From Micromonospora sp. WMMD1102 (GTDB taxonomy: Bacteria; Actinomycetota; Actinomycetes; Mycobacteriales; Micromonosporaceae), in NCBI RefSeq assembly GCF_029626265.1, contig NZ_JARUBN010000001.1, positions 8,559,001 to 8,623,000 on the forward strand: a stretch of DNA of 64,000 nucleotides, written 5' to 3'. The notes under the pieces are model-generated. The model searched no databases, was not told the origin of the DNA, and worked only from the letters and a program-made list of their open reading frames with translations. The translations under genes and the position numbers were made by a program. Shown in pieces: positions 15,567 through 24,537 of this stretch. Position 1 is the stretch's first letter, and each line of letters starts with the position of its first letter.

Positions 15567-17387
15567 ATGGCCAACATCGTCAATCTGGACCGGGTCTCCA
15601 AGGGGTACGGCGCGGCGGGGCAGTTGCTCACCGACGTCTCCCTGGGCCTGGAGGACTCGGACCGGATCGGCGTCGTCGGGCTGAACGGCACCGGCAAGTC
15701 CACCCTGCTGCGGCTGCTGACCAAGACCGAGGAGCCGGACAGCGGCCGGGTGACACACCGCCGGGACCTGCGGGTGGCCTGGCTGCCGCAGAATCTCGTC
15801 CTCGACCCCGAGGCCCGGGTCCGGGACGTGGTGCTCGGCACCGCCTGGCTCGACGAGGGGTTCGGCGCCGAGCACGAGTGGGCCGGTGACGCGGGCGTAC
15901 GGGCGATCCTGGACGGGCTCGGCATGCCGTACCTCGGGTTGGACCAGCCGGTCGGGCCGATGTCCGGCGGCGAGCGGCGGCGGGTCGCCCTGGCCGCCCT
16001 GCTGGTCCGCACCGCCGACCTGCTGATCCTGGACGAGCCGACCAACCACCTGGACGTGGCCGGGGTGGACTGGCTGGCCCGGCACCTGGTCGGCAAGCGC
16101 GGCGCGCTGGTGGTGGTCACCCACGACCGGTGGTTCCTGGACGCGGTCTGCACCGACACCTGGGAGGTCGCCGACCGGACGGTACGCGCCTACGAGGGCG
16201 GCTACGCCGCCTGGACGCTGGCCAGGGCCGAACGGGAACGGGTGGCCGCGGCCACCGAGGCACGCCGGCAGAACCTGCTGCGCAAGGAGATCGCCTGGCT
16301 GCGGCGCGGCCCGCCGGCCCGGACCTCCAAGCCGCAGTTCCGGATCGACGCGGCGAACGCGCTGATCGCGGACGTACCGCCGCCGCGGGACACCGTGTCG
16401 CTGCAACGGCTGGCCACCGCCCGGCTCGGCAAGCAGGTGTACGACCTCGCCGACGTCACCCTGCACGCCGGGGAGAAGCTGATCCTCGAGGACCTGACCT
16501 GGCAGGTCGGGCCGGGGGACCGGATCGCGATCGTCGGCGCGAACGGTGCCGGTAAGACCACCCTGCTCCGGCTGCTGGCCGGGGTACGCGGCCCGGACGG
16601 CGGGCAGCTGCGGACCGGCTCCACCGTCCGGCCGGCGTTCCTCTCCCAGGAACTCGCCGAGCTGCCGGGGCAACTGCGGGTGCTGGAGGCGGTCGAGGAG
16701 GTGGCCCGGCGGGTCGTACTCGGCGACCGGGAGGTCAACGCGTCCCAGCTCGCCGAGATCTTCGGCTTCGACGACCGCCGGCTCTGGACCCCGGTCACCG
16801 ACCTCTCCGGCGGTGAGCGGCGCCGGCTGCAACTGCTGCGGCTGCTCGCCACCGAGCCGAACGTGCTGCTGCTGGACGAGCCGACGAACGACCTGGACAC
16901 CGACACCCTGGCCGCGCTGGAGGACCTGCTCGACTCCTGGCCGGGCACCCTGATCGTGGCCAGTCACGACCGCTACCTGGTCGAACGGGTCACCGACGTG
17001 GTGTACGGGATGTTCGGCGACGGCCGGCTGGTGCACCTGCCCGGCGGCGTCGACGAGTATCTGGCCCGGGCCGGCACGACCGGTACCCCGGCCACCCCGA
17101 CCGGCCCGGCCGGGCGGGACAACGGTGCGGTGGCGCCGGCCGAGCGGAACGGTGCGGGGCTCTCCGGTGGCGAGTTGCGGGCGGCCCGCAAGGAGCTGAA
17201 CCGGCTGGAACGGCAAATCGGCAAGCTGGAACAGCGGGAGGCGACGCTGCACGGCCAGATGGCCGAGCACGCCACCGACTACGGCCGGATCAGCGAGCTG
17301 GACGGCCAGCTCCGGGCGGTACGGGCCGAGCGGGAACAGGTCGAGGAGGCCTGGCTCGCCCTGGCCGAGCAGGTACCCGAGGGCTGA
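15567..17387 (+). CDS. ABC-F family ATPase
   Basis: A 606-codon soluble protein with two ABC domains and no membrane segments. Domain 1 has Walker A GLNGTGKST, signature MSGGERRRV and Walker B LLILDEPTNHLD. A linker with basic helices (AGWTLARAERERVAAAT-type and RKEIAWLRRGPPARTSKPQ) follows; domain 2 has Walker A GANGAGKTT, signature LSGGERRRL and Walker B VLLLDEPTNDLD. A C-terminal coiled-coil-like tail (KELNRLERQIGKLEQREATL) resembles Uup. ABC-F proteins act on ribosomes. This one could be a translation factor or an antibiotic-protection protein; its housekeeping position downstream of ispE favours the former. Confidence 0.93.
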   Translation: MANIVNLDRVSKGYGAAGQLLTDVSLGLEDSDRIGVVGLNGTGKSTLLRLLTKTEEPDSGRVTHRRDLRVAWLPQNLVLDPEARVRDVVLGTAWLDEGFGAEHEWAGDAGVRAILDGLGMPYLGLDQPVGPMSGGERRRVALAALLVRTADLLILDEPTNHLDVAGVDWLARHLVGKRGALVVVTHDRWFLDAVCTDTWEVADRTVRAYEGGYAAWTLARAERERVAAATEARRQNLLRKEIAWLRRGPPARTSKPQFRIDAANALIADVPPPRDTVSLQRLATARLGKQVYDLADVTLHAGEKLILEDLTWQVGPGDRIAIVGANGAGKTTLLRLLAGVRGPDGGQLRTGSTVRPAFLSQELAELPGQLRVLEAVEEVARRVVLGDREVNASQLAEIFGFDDRRLWTPVTDLSGGERRRLQLLRLLATEPNVLLLDEPTNDLDTDTLAALEDLLDSWPGTLIVASHDRYLVERVTDVVYGMFGDGRLVHLPGGVDEYLARAGTTGTPATPTGPAGRDNGAVAPAERNGAGLSGGELRAARKELNRLERQIGKLEQREATLHGQMAEHATDYGRISELDGQLRAVRAEREQVEEAWLALAEQVPEG

Positions 17388-17519
17388 CCGCCGCCAGCGC
17401 CCCGACAGCGGCGGCGGGCGCCCGATCCTGCCCGACGGGGGTGTCCGGCGTCACCCGGATGCCATGCGGAAGAATCTGCACCCGACCCTCACTGGCAACG
17501 GCGATGGAGACTGCTGATC

Positions 17520-17972
17520 ATGCACAACCCCATCAACCACCCCGCGCGGCCGGTCTTCCGGGCGATCGGCGGGCTGATCGGCCTCTACCTGGTGGCCTTC
17601 GGTGTGCTCGGCTTCGTCCAGATCGGTGGCGGCGAGTTCTTCGCCCAGGACGACACCCTCGTGCTGGGGCAGGGAACCAACCTCGGCTACTCGGCGCTCG
17701 CCACGGCACTCGGCCTGGTGATCCTGCTCGCCACCCTGTTCGGCCGCAACGTCGACACGGCTGTCGACACGTTCCTCGGGTACGGCCTGATGGCGCTCGG
17801 CCTGGCCGCACTCTGCGTGCTGCGTACCGACGCCAACTACCTCAACTTCAGCCTGGCCACCAGCATCGTGACCATGGTCCTCGGCCTCGTCCTGCTGATG
17901 TGCGGCATGTACGGCAAGGTCGGCTCCGAGGAGGAAGCCAAGGCCTGGCAGGACGCCCGCCTGGTGCTCTGA
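17520..17972 (+). CDS. DUF4383 integral membrane protein (copy 1)
   Basis: A 150-codon membrane protein with four predicted helices and the DUF4383 signature NHPARPVFRAIGGLIGLYLVAFG near the N-terminus and RTDANYLNFSLATSIVTMVLGLVLL near the C-terminus. The start ATG follows a GGAGA site. Function is unknown for the family. The next gene is a paralogue in tandem. Confidence 0.88.
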   Translation: MHNPINHPARPVFRAIGGLIGLYLVAFGVLGFVQIGGGEFFAQDDTLVLGQGTNLGYSALATALGLVILLATLFGRNVDTAVDTFLGYGLMALGLAALCVLRTDANYLNFSLATSIVTMVLGLVLLMCGMYGKVGSEEEAKAWQDARLVL

Positions 17973-18052
17973 TCGGGGCGTTCGCCGGGCGAGCCCCGTC
18001 GGCCCGGGTGACAATCCGGTAGGAAAGTCACCCGGTGCGACGAGGAGGGGCC

Positions 18053-18526
18053 GTGGCGCACATTCCGGTCAACCATCCGGCCCGGCCGGTCTACCGGGTA
18101 CTCGCCGGGCTGATCGGCCTCTACATCGTGGTCTTCGGCGTCTTCGGGATCGTCGAGACCGCCGGGGACGACCTCTTCAGCCGGGGCAGCCACTGGGTGC
18201 TCGGGCTGCGCACCAACCTGGCGTTCGCGCTGGCCTCGGTGGTCTTCGGCCTGGTGGTCCTCTTCGGCGCGGCACACCGGGGAAACCTCGGGCATCTGCT
18301 GAACCTGACCATCGGGGTGGTCTTCCTGGTCGTCGGCATCGCGATGTTGACCGTGTTGCAGACCGACGCGAACTTCCTCAACTTCTCGATGTCGACAGTC
18401 ATCGTGTCGATGCTCTTCGGCCTGGTGCTGCTCGCCACCGGCCTCTACGACAAGGTCGGGCCGCCGGAGGGCGCCGAGCCGGAACCCGAGGTGCGGGACA
18501 ACTCCGGCGCCCACCCCGGCCGCTGA
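18053..18526 (+). CDS. DUF4383 integral membrane protein (copy 2)
   Basis: A 157-codon paralogue of the preceding gene, sharing the NHPARPVYRVLAGLIGLYIVVFG opening and the QTDANFLNFSMSTVIVSM motif, with four helices and an acidic C-terminal tail. I chose GTG 18053, which follows GAGGAGGGG; an in-frame GTG lies at 18035. The pair arose by tandem duplication and has diverged markedly. Confidence 0.87.
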   Translation: MAHIPVNHPARPVYRVLAGLIGLYIVVFGVFGIVETAGDDLFSRGSHWVLGLRTNLAFALASVVFGLVVLFGAAHRGNLGHLLNLTIGVVFLVVGIAMLTVLQTDANFLNFSMSTVIVSMLFGLVLLATGLYDKVGPPEGAEPEPEVRDNSGAHPGR

Positions 18527-18570
18527 CGCCGGCAAGCGGCGGGCGGCAAGCGGCGGGCGGCGTCCGGCTC

Positions 18571-19365
18571 TCAGCGGGTACGTCGGGTGAGCAGGGCCGG
18601 CTTCGCCTCCAGGTGGGACAGGCCGTTCCAGGCCAGGTTCACCAGGTGCGCCGCCACGGTCTCCTTGCGCGGCTTGCGTACCTCCAGCCACCAGCGGCCA
18701 CTGAGCGCCACCATGCCGACCAGGGACTGCGAGTAGAGCTCGGCGAGCTTCGGGTCGTACCCCCGGCTCTTGAACTCGGCGCCCAGGATGTGCTCCACCT
18801 GGTGCGCCACGTCGTTCATCACGCTGCTGAAGTTGCCGGTCGCGGAGAGCAGCGGCGACTCCCGGACGAGCACCCGGAAGCCGTCGGTCTCCTCCTCGAT
18901 GTAGTCGAGCAGGGCCAGCGCCGCCTGCTCCAGCAGCTCCCGCGGGTGTCCGGCGGTCAGCGCCGTGGTGACCCGGTAGAGCAGGGCGCGTACCTCCCGG
19001 TCGACGACGACCGCGTAGAGACCCTCCTTGCCGCCGAAGTGCTCGTAGACCACCGGCTTGGAGACCTTGGCCCGGGCGGCGACCTCCTCGATCGAGGTGG
19101 CGTCGAAGCCGCGCTCGGCGAAGGCCTGCCGGCCGATCGCGATGAGCTGCTCCCGGCGCTGCGCCGCGGACATGCGTACCCGGGAGACGGGCTTGGCGGG
19201 CGGCGGCGGTGGGGGCGGCGGTGTCGGGGCCGGGGCCTGCCGGCGCCCGGCCCCGCGACTGTCACCCGGACCGTCCGTCACCTCGTCGTCCCGCTGCTGT
19301 TGTCGTCCCGCGATGCTGGGCTGGTCCTTGTCGTTCCTGGTGGCGCCTTCGTTGCGCTCGGTCAC
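18571..19365 (-). CDS. TetR-family transcriptional regulator
   Basis: A TetR regulator of about 264 codons. A disordered N-terminal tail containing a run of eight prolines precedes the HTH (REQLIAIGRQAFAERGF, TSIEEVAARAKVSKPVVYEHFGGKEGLYAVV). A ligand-binding domain of about 170 residues follows. Possible starts are GTG 19416, GTG 19365 and GTG 19281; I use 19365, after AGGATGG. It lies immediately downstream of a fatty-acid desaturase gene on the same strand and may regulate it in response to acyl-CoA-like ligands. That link is inferred from adjacency. Confidence 0.88.
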   Translation of the reverse strand: MTERNEGATRNDKDQPSIAGRQQQRDDEVTDGPGDSRGAGRRQAPAPTPPPPPPPPAKPVSRVRMSAAQRREQLIAIGRQAFAERGFDATSIEEVAARAKVSKPVVYEHFGGKEGLYAVVVDREVRALLYRVTTALTAGHPRELLEQAALALLDYIEEETDGFRVLVRESPLLSATGNFSSVMNDVAHQVEHILGAEFKSRGYDPKLAELYSQSLVGMVALSGRWWLEVRKPRKETVAAHLVNLAWNGLSHLEAKPALLTRRTR

Positions 19366-19419
19366 CTGGCCATCCTGCCAGGCATACGCTCGTGGCCGGG
19401 CGCCCGGGCGCGTCACGGA

Positions 19420-20391
19420 TCACCGCGACGGTGCTGATTTGAGCAGTTTGGCAGCAATCCGGTCGGGCTTCGGCCACCGCACGTCGTACGCGGCGCCGAC
19501 CTTCTCGAACAGCCAGATCGCCCGGGCGGAGATGTCCACCTGACCACGGAGTACGCCGTGCCGGGCGCAGGTCGGGTCAGCGTGGTGCAGGTTGTGCCAG
19601 CTCTCCCCGAAGGAGAGGATCGCCAGCGGCCAGAAGTTCGTCGCCCGGTCGCCCTGGCGCACCTCGAACGGGCGCTCGCCGTAGACGTGGCAGACCGAGT
19701 TGATCGACCAGGTGATGTGGTGCAGCAGGGAGATCCGGACCAGACCCGCCCAGAAGAAGGCGGTCAGTGCGCCCTGCCAGGACCAGGTGATCAGGCCGCC
19801 GAGCAGTGCCGGGGTGAGCAGTGAGAGGGCCACCAGCAGCGGGAAGAGCCGGTCGACCCGGCTGATGTCCTTGTCGGCGATCAGGTCGGGGGCGAACCGC
19901 TCGCGGTTGGAGAGCTCCCGCTTGAACAGCCAGCCGACGTGCGCGTGGAACAGACCCTTGGTCAGTCCCCGGACGCTGGCGCCGAACCGCCACGGCGAGT
20001 GCGGGTCGCCCTCGACGTCCGAGAAGGCGTGGTGCCGGCGGTGGTCGGCGACCCACTGGGTGATGTCGCCCTGTACGGCGAACGAGCCGGCGACCGCCAG
20101 CGTGACCCGCAGCCAGCGCTTGGCCTTGAACGACCCGTGCGTGAAGTACCGGTGGAAGCCCACCGTGATGCCCAGCCCGGCGACCACGTACCAGACGCCG
20201 GCGATGGCGATGTCGGTCCAGCTCAGCCAGCCGCCCCAGGCCACCGGCACGGCTGCGAGCAGGGCGAGGAAGGGAACGGTGACGAAGGACCACAGGGCGA
20301 AGAGGATGCCCTTGGACTGGACGCCGTCGGTGAGTGGCTTGGGACCCTTCTTGGCCCCGGCGGCCGGTGGGTCGAGCAGGACGGAGGACAT
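19420..20391 (-). CDS. Acyl-CoA (delta-9 type) fatty acid desaturase
   Basis: A 323-codon integral-membrane diiron desaturase. The three histidine boxes are HRYFTH, HRRHH (WVADHRRHHAFSDVEGDPHSP) and HNLHH (SFGESWHNLHHADP), with four or more hydrophobic helices between them. It introduces a cis double bond into long-chain acyl-CoA, maintaining membrane fluidity. The start ATG 20391 follows a GAGGTGCC-type site. A TetR gene lies 54 bases downstream and a symmetrical element lies upstream. Confidence 0.94.
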   Translation of the reverse strand: MSSVLLDPPAAGAKKGPKPLTDGVQSKGILFALWSFVTVPFLALLAAVPVAWGGWLSWTDIAIAGVWYVVAGLGITVGFHRYFTHGSFKAKRWLRVTLAVAGSFAVQGDITQWVADHRRHHAFSDVEGDPHSPWRFGASVRGLTKGLFHAHVGWLFKRELSNRERFAPDLIADKDISRVDRLFPLLVALSLLTPALLGGLITWSWQGALTAFFWAGLVRISLLHHITWSINSVCHVYGERPFEVRQGDRATNFWPLAILSFGESWHNLHHADPTCARHGVLRGQVDISARAIWLFEKVGAAYDVRWPKPDRIAAKLLKSAPSR

Positions 20392-20420
20392 GGCACCTCG
20401 CTGAGCGTAGGGGGAGAGCG

Positions 20421-20456
20421 CTAACTTACGCCTACGTCACCGTAACCTACGCTCTC
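20421..20456. promoter_or_regulatory. Repeat-rich upstream element of the desaturase gene
   Basis: Within 30-65 bases of the desaturase start, TTACG (20426-20430) and CGTAA (20441-20445) form inverted arms, while CCTACG occurs twice in direct orientation (20431-20436 and 20446-20451). TACG-TCAC-CGTA forms a smaller inner dyad. The element is A/T-richer than its surroundings and may hold both promoter and operator, possibly for the adjacent TetR. Candidate only. Confidence 0.4.
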
Positions 20457-20539
20457 GTAGTCTGCCATGGACGCGAACCTGAAAATCCGCTGGCAGCCAT
20501 CGACGGATCCTGTCGTACGTCTGTTCTAGCGTGCTGGTC

Positions 20540-21398
20540 ATGGTCGATCCGTTGGCCGCCGAGGCGCGCCGGTTGCGCACCGTCGAGATGCTCTCCGCGC
20601 GGGAGATCCGGCGGCGCCTGGGCATCGGCAAGGACCGGTTGTCGGCGTTGCTGGCAGATGTTCCCCCACCGGAGTGGACGAAACGGCCGAACGCCAAGGA
20701 CGGGTTGCGGGCCCGGGCCGTCGAGCTGCGCGGGAGCGGACGCTCGGTGCCGGAGATCGCCGTCGAGCTGGGGGTGGCGAAGTCGACGGCGTACCGCTGG
20801 GTCCGGCACCTCCCGCTGGACCGCGACCCGGAGGCCGAGGCGGACCGCCGCCGCGCACACTCCCGCCGGATGACCGACGCGAGGTGGGACTCTCACCGAG
20901 TGGCCCGTGACGCGGCCGAGGCGGCGGAACACACCCGAGCGGCCGAGCGGCTCGGGCAGATCGATGAACGCGATCTTCTCGTCCTCGGGGCGGCGATCTA
21001 CTGGTGCGAGGGGGGCCAAGTCGAAGCCGTGGCGCCGTGACGATCGCGTTGTCATCATCAACAGTGATGTCCGACTGTTGGCGCTCTTTCTCCGCTTCCT
21101 GGAGTGCTGTGGAGTCGATCGAGGCGTTCCGACCTATCGCCTGAGCATCCACGAGTCGGTCGATGCCGAGGTTGCCGCCCAGTGGTGGCAGGAGACGCTC
21201 GACCTGCCGGCTGAGCGGTTCCGTCGACCCACGCTCAAGCGCCATCGGCCGAAGACCGTCCGCTACAACACGGGCGTTGACTGCCATGGCTGTTTGATAA
21301 TCAACGTCCCACGCAGCCGCGAGCTCTACTGGCGCATCGAAGGCACGATCAACGCGCCGTTCGCTGCGGTGAGTGCGGTGCCGGCGGATGATCGATGA
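20540..21398 (+). pseudogene. Frameshifted HTH DNA-binding gene beside tRNA-Gln
   Basis: The first frame (to 21040) encodes two HTH-like segments (LSAREIRRRLGIGKDRLSAL and VPEIAVELGVAKSTAYRWVRHL) and reaches YWCEG, then turns into QVEAVAP and stops. The continuation is in another frame (to 21398): AKSKPWRRDDRV, INSDVRLLALFLRFLE, HGCLIINVPRSRELYWRIEG. The switch occurs at a run of six G near 21010-21016; deleting one G gives a continuous protein of about 285 residues. The second half (YWxEGxK, NSD..LL.LFLRFLE) resembles LAGLIDADG-like domains found in some actinobacterial HTH proteins. It could be a real inactivation or a sequencing error in the homopolymer. Confidence 0.7.
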
Positions 21399-21419
21399 GC
21401 CGCTAGGCTGTTACCCCGA

Positions 21420-21491
21420 TGGGGTGTGGGGTAACGGCAACCCGCAGGCCTTTGGAGCCTTGAGCTTCTGGTTCGAATCCAGACACCCCAG
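21420..21491 (+). tRNA. tRNA-Gln (anticodon TTG)
   Basis: The acceptor stem TGGGGTG (21420-21426) pairs with CACCCCA (21484-21490); the discriminator is G21491 and CCA is not encoded. The D arm is GGG/CCC around TAACGGCAA. The anticodon loop CTTTGGA gives anticodon TTG; its stem CAGGC/GCCTT has one mismatch at the outer pair. The T arm is TCTGG-TTCGAAT-CCAGA. The TGGGGTG...TTTGGA layout is typical of glutamine tRNAs. Confidence 0.93.
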
Positions 21492-21606
21492 CATAAATCG
21501 GACATCACTTATTTGCCTGCTCCATCCCTGGGCCCAAGAGCATGGTGGCTATTGTCTGGTTAGCATGGGGCCGCATACTGCCGGCCGTCCTGACGGGAGC
21601 ATTCTC

Positions 21607-23121
21607 GTGTCCCAGCCCCGCCTCCGCACCGTCGTCGTCCTCGCCGCCGGTGAGGGCAAGCGGATGAAGTCGGCGCTACCCAAGGTGCTCCATCCGATCC
21701 TCGGCCGCACCCTGCTCGGCCACGTGCTGGCCGCGGCCGCCCCGGTGTCGCCGGACCGCACGCTTGTGGTGGTCGGGCACGGCGCCGACCAGGTCAGCGC
21801 GCACCTGCGCGACGTCGCCCCGCACGCCGAGCCGGTGCTCCAGGCCGAGCAGAACGGCACCGGGCACGCGGTCCGGATCGCCCTGGAGAGCGCACCCGAG
21901 ACCAGCGGCACCGTCGTGGTGCTCAACGGCGACGTGCCGCTGCTGCGCCCGGAGACCGTCACCGAACTGGTCGCCGCGCACGAGGCGGCCGGAGCGGCGG
22001 CGACCGTGCTCGCGGCCGAGGTGGCCGACCCGACCGGCCTGGGCCGGATCGTCCGGGGCGCGGACGGCGGGCTGGAACGGATCGTCGAGGAGCGGGACGC
22101 CAGCCCGGCGCAGCGGGCGATCCGGGAGATCAACGCCGGGATCTACGCCTTCGACGGCGCCCTGCTGCGCGACGCGCTGGGCAAGCTCTCCACCGACAAC
22201 GACCAGGGCGAGGAGTACCTCACCGACGTCTTCGGCCAGTTCGCCGCGACCGGCGAGTCGGTGGCGGTGCACGTGGCGGCGGACGCCACCGAGACGCTCG
22301 GCTGCAACGACCGGGTCGAGCTGGCGGCGCTGCGCCGGTTGCTGCGCGACCGGGTCAACGAGGGCTGGATGCGCAGCGGGGTGACCCTGCTCGACCCGGC
22401 GACGACCTGGATCGACGTCACCGTCACGCTCGGCCGGGACGCCGTCGTCGACCAGAACACCCAGCTCTGCGGCGCGACCACCGTCGGTCCGGAGGCCGCC
22501 ATCGGCCCGGACACCACGCTTGTCGACACCACCGTCGGGGCCGGGGCCACGGTGGTCCGGGCGCACGCCACCGGCGCGGCGGTCGGCCCGGGGGCCAGCG
22601 TCGGCCCGTACGCGTACCTGCGGCCGGAGGCGACGCTGCGGGAGAAGGCGAAGGTGGGCACCTTCGTCGAGGTGAAGAAGTCCGAGATCGGCGAGGGGGC
22701 CAAGGTGCCCCACCTGAGCTACGTCGGCGACGCGACGATCGGGCCCCGGGCCAACATCGGTGCCGGGACGCTCTTCGTGAACTACGACGGGGTGAACAAG
22801 CACCACACGGTGGTCGGGGAGGCGGCCTTCGTCGGCTGTGACACGAGTCTGGTCGCCCCGGTCGAGGTGGGCGCCGGGGCGTACGTGGCGGCCGGCAGCG
22901 CGGTGACCTCCGACGTACCGCCCGGCGCGCTCGCGGTGACCCGGGCACAGCAGCGCAACGTCGACGGCTGGGTGCTGCGTCGCCGGCCCGGCACCAGGTC
23001 GGCTGCGGCGGCGGAGCGTGCCGGACAGGTGCCGCCCGGCGCAAGCGAAGGTGAGCCAACGCACGAGGGCTCCGGAGCGGATGAAGCTCGCCCGGCCTCG
23101 GGAGATACTGCAACCGAATAG
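21607..23121 (+). CDS. glmU: Bifunctional UDP-GlcNAc pyrophosphorylase / GlcN-1-P acetyltransferase
   Basis: A 504-codon GlmU that makes UDP-GlcNAc for peptidoglycan. The N-terminal uridyltransferase has VVVLAAGEGKRMKSALPKVLHP, NGTGHAV and NGDVPLL; the C-terminal left-handed beta-helix acetyltransferase has many hexapeptide repeats, then GTFVEVKKSEIGEGAKVPHLSYVGDA and NYDGVNKHHT with the catalytic His. A disordered acidic/Ala tail of about 45 residues ends the protein. I chose GTG 21607 (VSQPRLRTVVVLAAG), with GGGAGC 8 bases upstream, although the frame is open back through the tRNA. The prs gene follows, as in most actinobacteria. Confidence 0.96.
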   Translation: MSQPRLRTVVVLAAGEGKRMKSALPKVLHPILGRTLLGHVLAAAAPVSPDRTLVVVGHGADQVSAHLRDVAPHAEPVLQAEQNGTGHAVRIALESAPETSGTVVVLNGDVPLLRPETVTELVAAHEAAGAAATVLAAEVADPTGLGRIVRGADGGLERIVEERDASPAQRAIREINAGIYAFDGALLRDALGKLSTDNDQGEEYLTDVFGQFAATGESVAVHVAADATETLGCNDRVELAALRRLLRDRVNEGWMRSGVTLLDPATTWIDVTVTLGRDAVVDQNTQLCGATTVGPEAAIGPDTTLVDTTVGAGATVVRAHATGAAVGPGASVGPYAYLRPEATLREKAKVGTFVEVKKSEIGEGAKVPHLSYVGDATIGPRANIGAGTLFVNYDGVNKHHTVVGEAAFVGCDTSLVAPVEVGAGAYVAAGSAVTSDVPPGALAVTRAQQRNVDGWVLRRRPGTRSAAAAERAGQVPPGASEGEPTHEGSGADEARPASGDTATE

Positions 23122-23173
23122 TCTCTCCGCCCAACACAGGGTGACCCACCGACAAACGGGAGCAGACGAGCCG

Positions 23174-24154
23174 ATGGGCAGCATCGTCGCCGAAAATCGC
23201 AAGAGTCTGATGCTCTTCTCCGGGCGGGGTTTCCCGGAGTTGGCAACGGAGATCGGTGAGGTGCTCGGGGTGGCGCCGACACCGGCCGACGCGTACGAGT
23301 TCGCCAACGGTGAGATCTTCGTGCGGTTCAAGGAGTCGGTGCGTGGTTCGGACGCCTTCGTGGTGCAGTCCGTCACGCACGGCGTGAACAAGTGGGTGAT
23401 GGAGACTTTGATCATGGTCGACGCGCTGAAGCGCGGTTCGGCCAAGCGGATCACCGTCGTGCTGCCGTTCTATCCCTACTCCCGGCAGGACAAGAAGCAC
23501 CGTGGCCGGGAGCCGATCTCGGCCCGGCTGGTGGCGGACCTGCTCAAGACGGCCGGGGCCAACCGGATCCTCACCGTCGACCTGCACACCGCGCAGATCC
23601 AGGGCTTCTTCGACGGGCCGGTGGACCACCTGTTCGCGATGGACATCCTGGCCGAGTACGTGCAGCGCAAGTACGCCGGCCGCCCGATGACTGTGGTCGC
23701 CCCCGACTCCGGCCGGGTACGTGTGGCCGAGCGCTGGACCGACCGGCTCGGCGGCTGCCCGCTGGCCTTCATCCACAAGACCCGCGATCCCTCCAAGCCG
23801 AACCAGGTGGTGGCGAACCGGGTCGTCGGGGACGTCGAGGGCCGGGTCTGCCTGATCGTCGACGACATGATCGACACCGGCGGCACCATCTGCAAGGCGG
23901 CCGAGATCCTGCACGAGGCGAAGGCCGCCGACGTGCTGGTGGCCTCCACCCACGCGCTGCTCTCCGACCCGGCGACCGAGCGGCTGAAGAACAGCCGGAT
24001 CAGCGAGGTGGTGGTGACCAACACCCTGCCGCTGCCGCCGGAGAAGCAGCTCGACAAGCTCACCGTGCTCTCCATCGCCCCGCTGCTGGCCCGGGCGATC
24101 CGCGAGGTCTTCGACGACGGCTCGGTGACCACCCTCTTCGGCGGCCTGAGCTGA
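23174..24154 (+). CDS. prs: Ribose-phosphate pyrophosphokinase
   Basis: A 326-codon PRPP synthetase (ribose-5-phosphate + ATP to PRPP + AMP), the entry point for nucleotide, His and Trp synthesis. Motifs are FSGRGFPELATEI, FANGEIFVRFKESVRG, FYPYSRQDKKHRGREPISA (ATP-site region), DLHTAQIQGFFDGPVDHL and the PRPP loop VDDMIDTGGTI. Start ATG 23174 gives the usual MGSIVAENRKSLMLFSG opening. It is about 50 bases downstream of glmU and likely co-transcribed with it. Confidence 0.97.
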   Translation: MGSIVAENRKSLMLFSGRGFPELATEIGEVLGVAPTPADAYEFANGEIFVRFKESVRGSDAFVVQSVTHGVNKWVMETLIMVDALKRGSAKRITVVLPFYPYSRQDKKHRGREPISARLVADLLKTAGANRILTVDLHTAQIQGFFDGPVDHLFAMDILAEYVQRKYAGRPMTVVAPDSGRVRVAERWTDRLGGCPLAFIHKTRDPSKPNQVVANRVVGDVEGRVCLIVDDMIDTGGTICKAAEILHEAKAADVLVASTHALLSDPATERLKNSRISEVVVTNTLPLPPEKQLDKLTVLSIAPLLARAIREVFDDGSVTTLFGGLS

Positions 24155-24537
24155 GCACCGGCGCTGCCGGGCCGGGTGCGTGCGGCCGGACCGTCGGCGC
24201 TGCCGTGCCCGGTGCGCGCGGCTGACCCGCCCGCTGGGTGCCACGGCGCCGGGTGCGGGCGGGCGGGGCGGTAGGGGGAATTGGCGGATCGCGAAGCTGC
24301 CGGGCTGACTGGGCGGGTACCGCCGCAGACCCGCATCCGGGCTCGGGTAGACTGGTGCGGTTGCCACGGCGAGGGTGCTCTGCGGGCCGCTGAAAGCAAG
24401 CGCCGCACGGAGACACCGTCATCGACGCGGTGCTCCGGGCAGTGGCCACACGCGCAAGCCCCCAGCGAGCCCCTCGCCCTAGCACCGCCAACCGCCAGCC
24501 GACGTAGCGCCGCAGTGACAGTATCAGGAGTCTTCCC
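24155..24537 (+). promoter_or_regulatory. Long 5' region of rplY with direct repeat and candidate promoter
   Basis: No gene is apparent in these 383 bases. A 26-bp direct repeat with three mismatches (24161-24186 and 24197-24222, beginning GCGCTGCCG) lies just after prs. A plausible -10 box TAGACT lies at 24348-24353, without a convincing -35. This would leave an untranslated leader of about 180 bases before rplY. Such a leader could carry autoregulatory L25 structure, but I could not fold one with certainty. The ribosome site is AGGAG, about 10 bases before the GTG start. Confidence 0.4.
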
